Below, one piece after another: positions 61,311 to 64,000 of a DNA stretch of 64,000 nt; the first letter of the stretch is position 1, and each line of letters starts with the position of its first letter. The position numbers were made by a program, and so were the translations under genes. Origin of the DNA: Streptomyces sp. NBC_00335 (GTDB lineage Bacteria > Actinomycetota > Actinomycetes > Streptomycetales > Streptomycetaceae); contig NZ_CP108006.1 of assembly GCF_036127095.1 (NCBI RefSeq), positions 8,299,501 through 8,363,500 on the forward strand. The letters run 5' to 3'. Under the pieces are notes generated by a model that was not told the DNA's origin, made no database searches, and saw only the letters and a program-made list of their open reading frames with translations.

Positions 61311-64000
61311 TCACCCTTGCGCCGGTGCCCCGCCCCTTTCGGCCCGGTCCACCAGTCGGGAGAGCTCCGTCCGGGAGCGCACTCCGAGCACGGCGAAGAC
61401 GTTGCGCAGGTGGTGGTCGACGGTGCGCGGGCTGACGGAGAGGGTCAGCGCCACCTCCCGGTTCGTGGCGCCCTCGGCGACACAGCGCGCGATCCGCAAC
61501 TGCTGCGGTGTGAGCAGGGCCAGCCCGCCCGCCGGCGCCGGTGCGGGTGCGTCGCCGGTGGCCCGCAGTTCGGCGCGGGTCTGCTCGGCCCAGGCCGGGG
61601 CCCCGCAGCGCTCGAAGGTGACCAGCGCGTCCCGCAGCCGGTTCTTCGCCTCGGCCGGACGGCGCCGGCGGCGCAGCCACTTTCCGTACAGCAGCTGGGT
61701 GCGGGCCCGTTCGAAGTCGCCGTGCACCGTCTCGTGCTGTGTCAGTGCCAGGGCGTAGAGCGCATCGGCGGTGTCGTCCGGCGGGGCGATCAGGGCGCGG
61801 CACCGGGCCAACTGCGCCGGTGCCTGAGGATCGGTGCCCAGGGCGGCCCAGAGGGCGAACTCCTCGACGGCCGCCTTCGCTTCCGCCGAAGCCCCGGACT
61901 GTACGGCCGCTTCCACGAAGCACGGCAGGGCGAGCATGCGGACGGCGAAGTGGCCGCACCCGGGCCCCGGCCTGGTCAGCGGGCCGAGCCGGGCGGCGGC
62001 CTCGAAGGGCCGGCCCCGGCACAGGTCGGCGCGCGCCGAGGCCCATTCGGCCAGGGTGACGGCTTGCAGCAGCCCGTGCGGGCGCGCGATCTCCACGGCC
62101 GCTCCCGCGTGCGCGGCGACGGCTGCCGCGTCGTCCTCGACCGAGGCGACCAGGGCCAGGATCGCGTGCTGACCTGCGGCCACGTTGCGCTGGCCGGCCC
62201 GGTGGGCGGCGCGGAGGCCTTCCTGTGCGTGGGCCCTGGCCCGCGCGTGCTGGCCGGCCCGCAGCTCGGCGTACGCGAGGTGTTCGAGGATCCGCGGGGT
62301 GAGGGAGGCCAGCCCCCGCGACCGGGATACGGCCAGGGCCCGCGCGTTGGCCCGGCACGCCGCCGCGATGTCGCCGAGTACGAGCGCGGCCACCCCGGCC
62401 CGCAGCAGCCGGGTGGGGTCGTCGTCGTCCCGCGCACGGTCGAGGACCCGGCGCAGCGGTGATCGTGCCTCGGCCAGGTGCCCGACGATCGCCGTGCGCA
62501 GTCCCGCCCGGTAGTCGAGCATCGGATCCACGCCCCGGCCGGGCGCGAACGGGTCGGCCGGCGCCGCCGGTGAGCAGGCGAAGGCGGGGTCCCGTGGTGG
62601 AGCCGGGAGCGGGGCCTCGGCGAGGGCCGCGAGGCAGGCGGCGGCGTCGCCCGCGGCCCAGGCCGCGTCCATGGCCTCCATCCTGGCTTCCAGAGCGGCC
62701 TCCGCGTCGGACGGGTCGAGCCGCTCCGCGGCCATGATCAGCGCCTGATAGGCGTCGCCGACCGGCCCGTCCCGCAAGGCCATGCTGCCCCGGACGAGCT
62801 CCGTGCGGCCCTGCAGCGCATCGGGGGACGCGCCCTCCCGGGTGGCCGCCAGCAGCCGGCGCGCCCTGCGGGCGTGCCCGGCCAGGCGGGCGTAGTCCGC
62901 CGCGGCGGTGAGGCGGGCGGTACGGGCATCCTCGTGGGCGGTGAGTTCCGCGGCCCTGGCCAGGGCGGCCGAGCGTTCCATGCCGGACGTCGGCGTGCCG
63001 GGAGCGGCCGCCTCGACGAGGCCGGCCGCGAGGACGGCGTCGGGCCCTTGCGCGGCCAGTGCGAGGTGCAGCAGGTGGTGCAGGCGGTGGCGGTCGGAGT
63101 CGATGACAGAGGCGAGCAGCGCGTGGGCGGCCCGCCGCTGCGAGGACGGCGCGCCGGAGTACACGGTCCGGCGGAGCAAGGAGCCTGCGAAGGCGATGCG
63201 GTCCCCGTCGTGGTGCACCAGCCTCGCCGCCTCGGCGGGGTCCAGCGCGGCCGGGTCGAGTCCGGCCTTGCGGGCGGCCAGCAGGACCAGGGAGGCATCC
63301 GCCCCGGCCGCGTCGGGATCGGGCTCCTGCGCGGCCGCCACCAGGAGCAGGAGCTGTCGGGCGGGGGACGGCAGCGGGGCGAGGCGGCTCCCGAAGACGG
63401 CCCACAGGGCGCCGCCGTCCACGAGCGGGCGCGGCAGCGGCCGATGGCCGCCGAGCTGATCCGGTGTCAGGCGCTGGGCGAGGGCCGTCAGGACGGCCGG
63501 GTTGCCTTCGGCCTCCGACAACAACTCCGAACGTACGGCAGGGTCCAGTCCCCCACCGGTGAGGTCGCGGAGCAGGGCGGTCGCCGCACCGTCGTCGAGC
63601 GGGCCGAAGCGGACCACGGGCAGTCCCGCGAACTCGGGATCGTCCGCCCGGTGTTCCGCGACCGAGAGCAGGAGTCCGATCGGGCGCGCGGGGTCGGGAC
63701 GTCGTGCGGCCGAGCCGAGGACGGCCCGCGAGGGCGCGTCCCACAGATGTACGTCGTCCACGCAGACGAGCAGGGGATGTTCCTCGGGGACGTACTGCCT
63801 CAGCAGTTCGGGCAGTCCGGCCGGCCGGACCGTTCCGAACGCGGCCCGCGGCGGCGCCGCGCCCCTACTCTCGGCCGCCGCGCACAGCAGTGCGTGCATA
63901 CCGTCGTAGGGGCGGGGCTCGCCGGGGAGGCGTCGGGGGCGAAGGACCGGCCCGAGCGTGAACGCGTCGGCGGCCCAGGTGAGAAGAGCACTGCGGCCCA
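61311..64000 (-). CDS. LAL-type LuxR regulator, N-terminus outside the window
   Basis: At least 896 residues: the frame runs off the right edge. The visible start GRSALLTWAADAF looks like the end of a Walker A region, and LLVCVDDVHLWD is Walker B, so an AAA-type NTPase is present. A long TPR-like helical middle follows. The C-terminal LuxR HTH is LTPQQLRIARCVAEGATNREVALTLSVSPRTVDHHLRNVFAVLGVRSRTELSRLV. These large ATP-binding regulators activate secondary metabolite or carbon-use genes. It lies next to the transglycosylase-like gene, convergent. Confidence 0.92.
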   Translation of the reverse strand, partial: GRSALLTWAADAFTLGPVLRPRRLPGEPRPYDGMHALLCAAAESRGAAPPRAAFGTVRPAGLPELLRQYVPEEHPLLVCVDDVHLWDAPSRAVLGSAARRPDPARPIGLLLSVAEHRADDPEFAGLPVVRFGPLDDGAATALLRDLTGGGLDPAVRSELLSEAEGNPAVLTALAQRLTPDQLGGHRPLPRPLVDGGALWAVFGSRLAPLPSPARQLLLLVAAAQEPDPDAAGADASLVLLAARKAGLDPAALDPAEAARLVHHDGDRIAFAGSLLRRTVYSGAPSSQRRAAHALLASVIDSDRHRLHHLLHLALAAQGPDAVLAAGLVEAAAPGTPTSGMERSAALARAAELTAHEDARTARLTAAADYARLAGHARRARRLLAATREGASPDALQGRTELVRGSMALRDGPVGDAYQALIMAAERLDPSDAEAALEARMEAMDAAWAAGDAAACLAALAEAPLPAPPRDPAFACSPAAPADPFAPGRGVDPMLDYRAGLRTAIVGHLAEARSPLRRVLDRARDDDDPTRLLRAGVAALVLGDIAAACRANARALAVSRSRGLASLTPRILEHLAYAELRAGQHARARAHAQEGLRAAHRAGQRNVAAGQHAILALVASVEDDAAAVAAHAGAAVEIARPHGLLQAVTLAEWASARADLCRGRPFEAAARLGPLTRPGPGCGHFAVRMLALPCFVEAAVQSGASAEAKAAVEEFALWAALGTDPQAPAQLARCRALIAPPDDTADALYALALTQHETVHGDFERARTQLLYGKWLRRRRRPAEAKNRLRDALVTFERCGAPAWAEQTRAELRATGDAPAPAPAGGLALLTPQQLRIARCVAEGATNREVALTLSVSPRTVDHHLRNVFAVLGVRSRTELSRLVDRAERGGAPAQG

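Noticed and set aside
60520..63744. Very long open frame antisense to and overlapping the LAL gene and its neighbours
   Set aside because: Arg/Gly/Pro-rich composition and no family motifs; it is a third-position GC shadow of the LAL frame, which has clear Walker B and LuxR motifs.

Overview
The window is high-G+C actinomycete DNA, almost certainly a Streptomyces chromosome. Codons end in G or C nearly everywhere, GTG starts and leaderless-looking starts are common, and the gene families are typical of the genus: WhiB-like, SpoIIE-type phosphatases, anti-sigma ATPases, a SigB/F/G-type sigma factor, LAL regulators, DUF6131 and DUF3618 proteins, twin-arginine exports. There are no rRNA, tRNA, CRISPR or phage genes. 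Both edges cut genes: a GH15-like enzyme on the left and a large LuxR-family (LAL) regulator on the right.

From 1 to 17.6 kb lie secreted or envelope enzymes (GH15-like, a PIG-L deacetylase with a propeller-like tail, a TAP-type peptidase), two GT1 glycosyltransferases, nadE, a PadR/acyl-CoA dehydrogenase pair, and a TetR / FAD-monooxygenase / MFS module with two identical 15-bp operators. From 17.7 to 19.8 kb is a mobile element. An IS5-type transposase with a programmed -1 frameshift and a complete MerR-type regulator gene lie between matching 18-bp terminal repeats and a CTAG target duplication, so the regulator looks like a passenger gene. A decayed internal IS end separates the two genes.

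From 19.8 to 30.8 kb are two more regulator-linked DHA2 exporters (one by a thioredoxin-reductase-like flavoprotein and an XRE-cupin regulator, one under a TetR repressor), a His-rich methyltransferase, a CorA-like transporter, a VanX-like dipeptidase, and a TetR protein fused to an AHSA1/SRPBCC domain with a 22-bp palindrome between it and an acetyltransferase.

From 31 to 49 kb is a stress and signalling block. It has small membrane and envelope proteins (DUF6131, DUF3618, SH3, a paralogous helical pair, hemerythrin, PRC-barrel, VanZ-like, MscS). Next come a sigma factor - STAS - MEDS/ATPase operon and extra STAS and ATPase genes. Last is a Nik1-like hybrid histidine kinase with five tandem 92-residue HAMP repeats, translationally coupled to an ANTAR-GAF-PAS-SpoIIE phosphatase. 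Two sequences fit the Streptomyces SigB promoter pattern. The content suggests osmotic or envelope stress control by partner switching.

From 48.8 kb to the end the genes are mixed: cyclophilin, N-formylglutamate amidohydrolase, GH16, a BNR-repeat protein, then a DRE-TIM aldolase-type enzyme paired with a YrdC-domain protein. That pair is divergent from a methyltransferase across a palindrome, and its pathway is unknown to me. After it come DUF4230, a TIM-barrel protein, a hexose-6-phosphate epimerase, a class A beta-lactamase, a small secreted transglycosylase-like protein with a long structured leader, and the LAL regulator.
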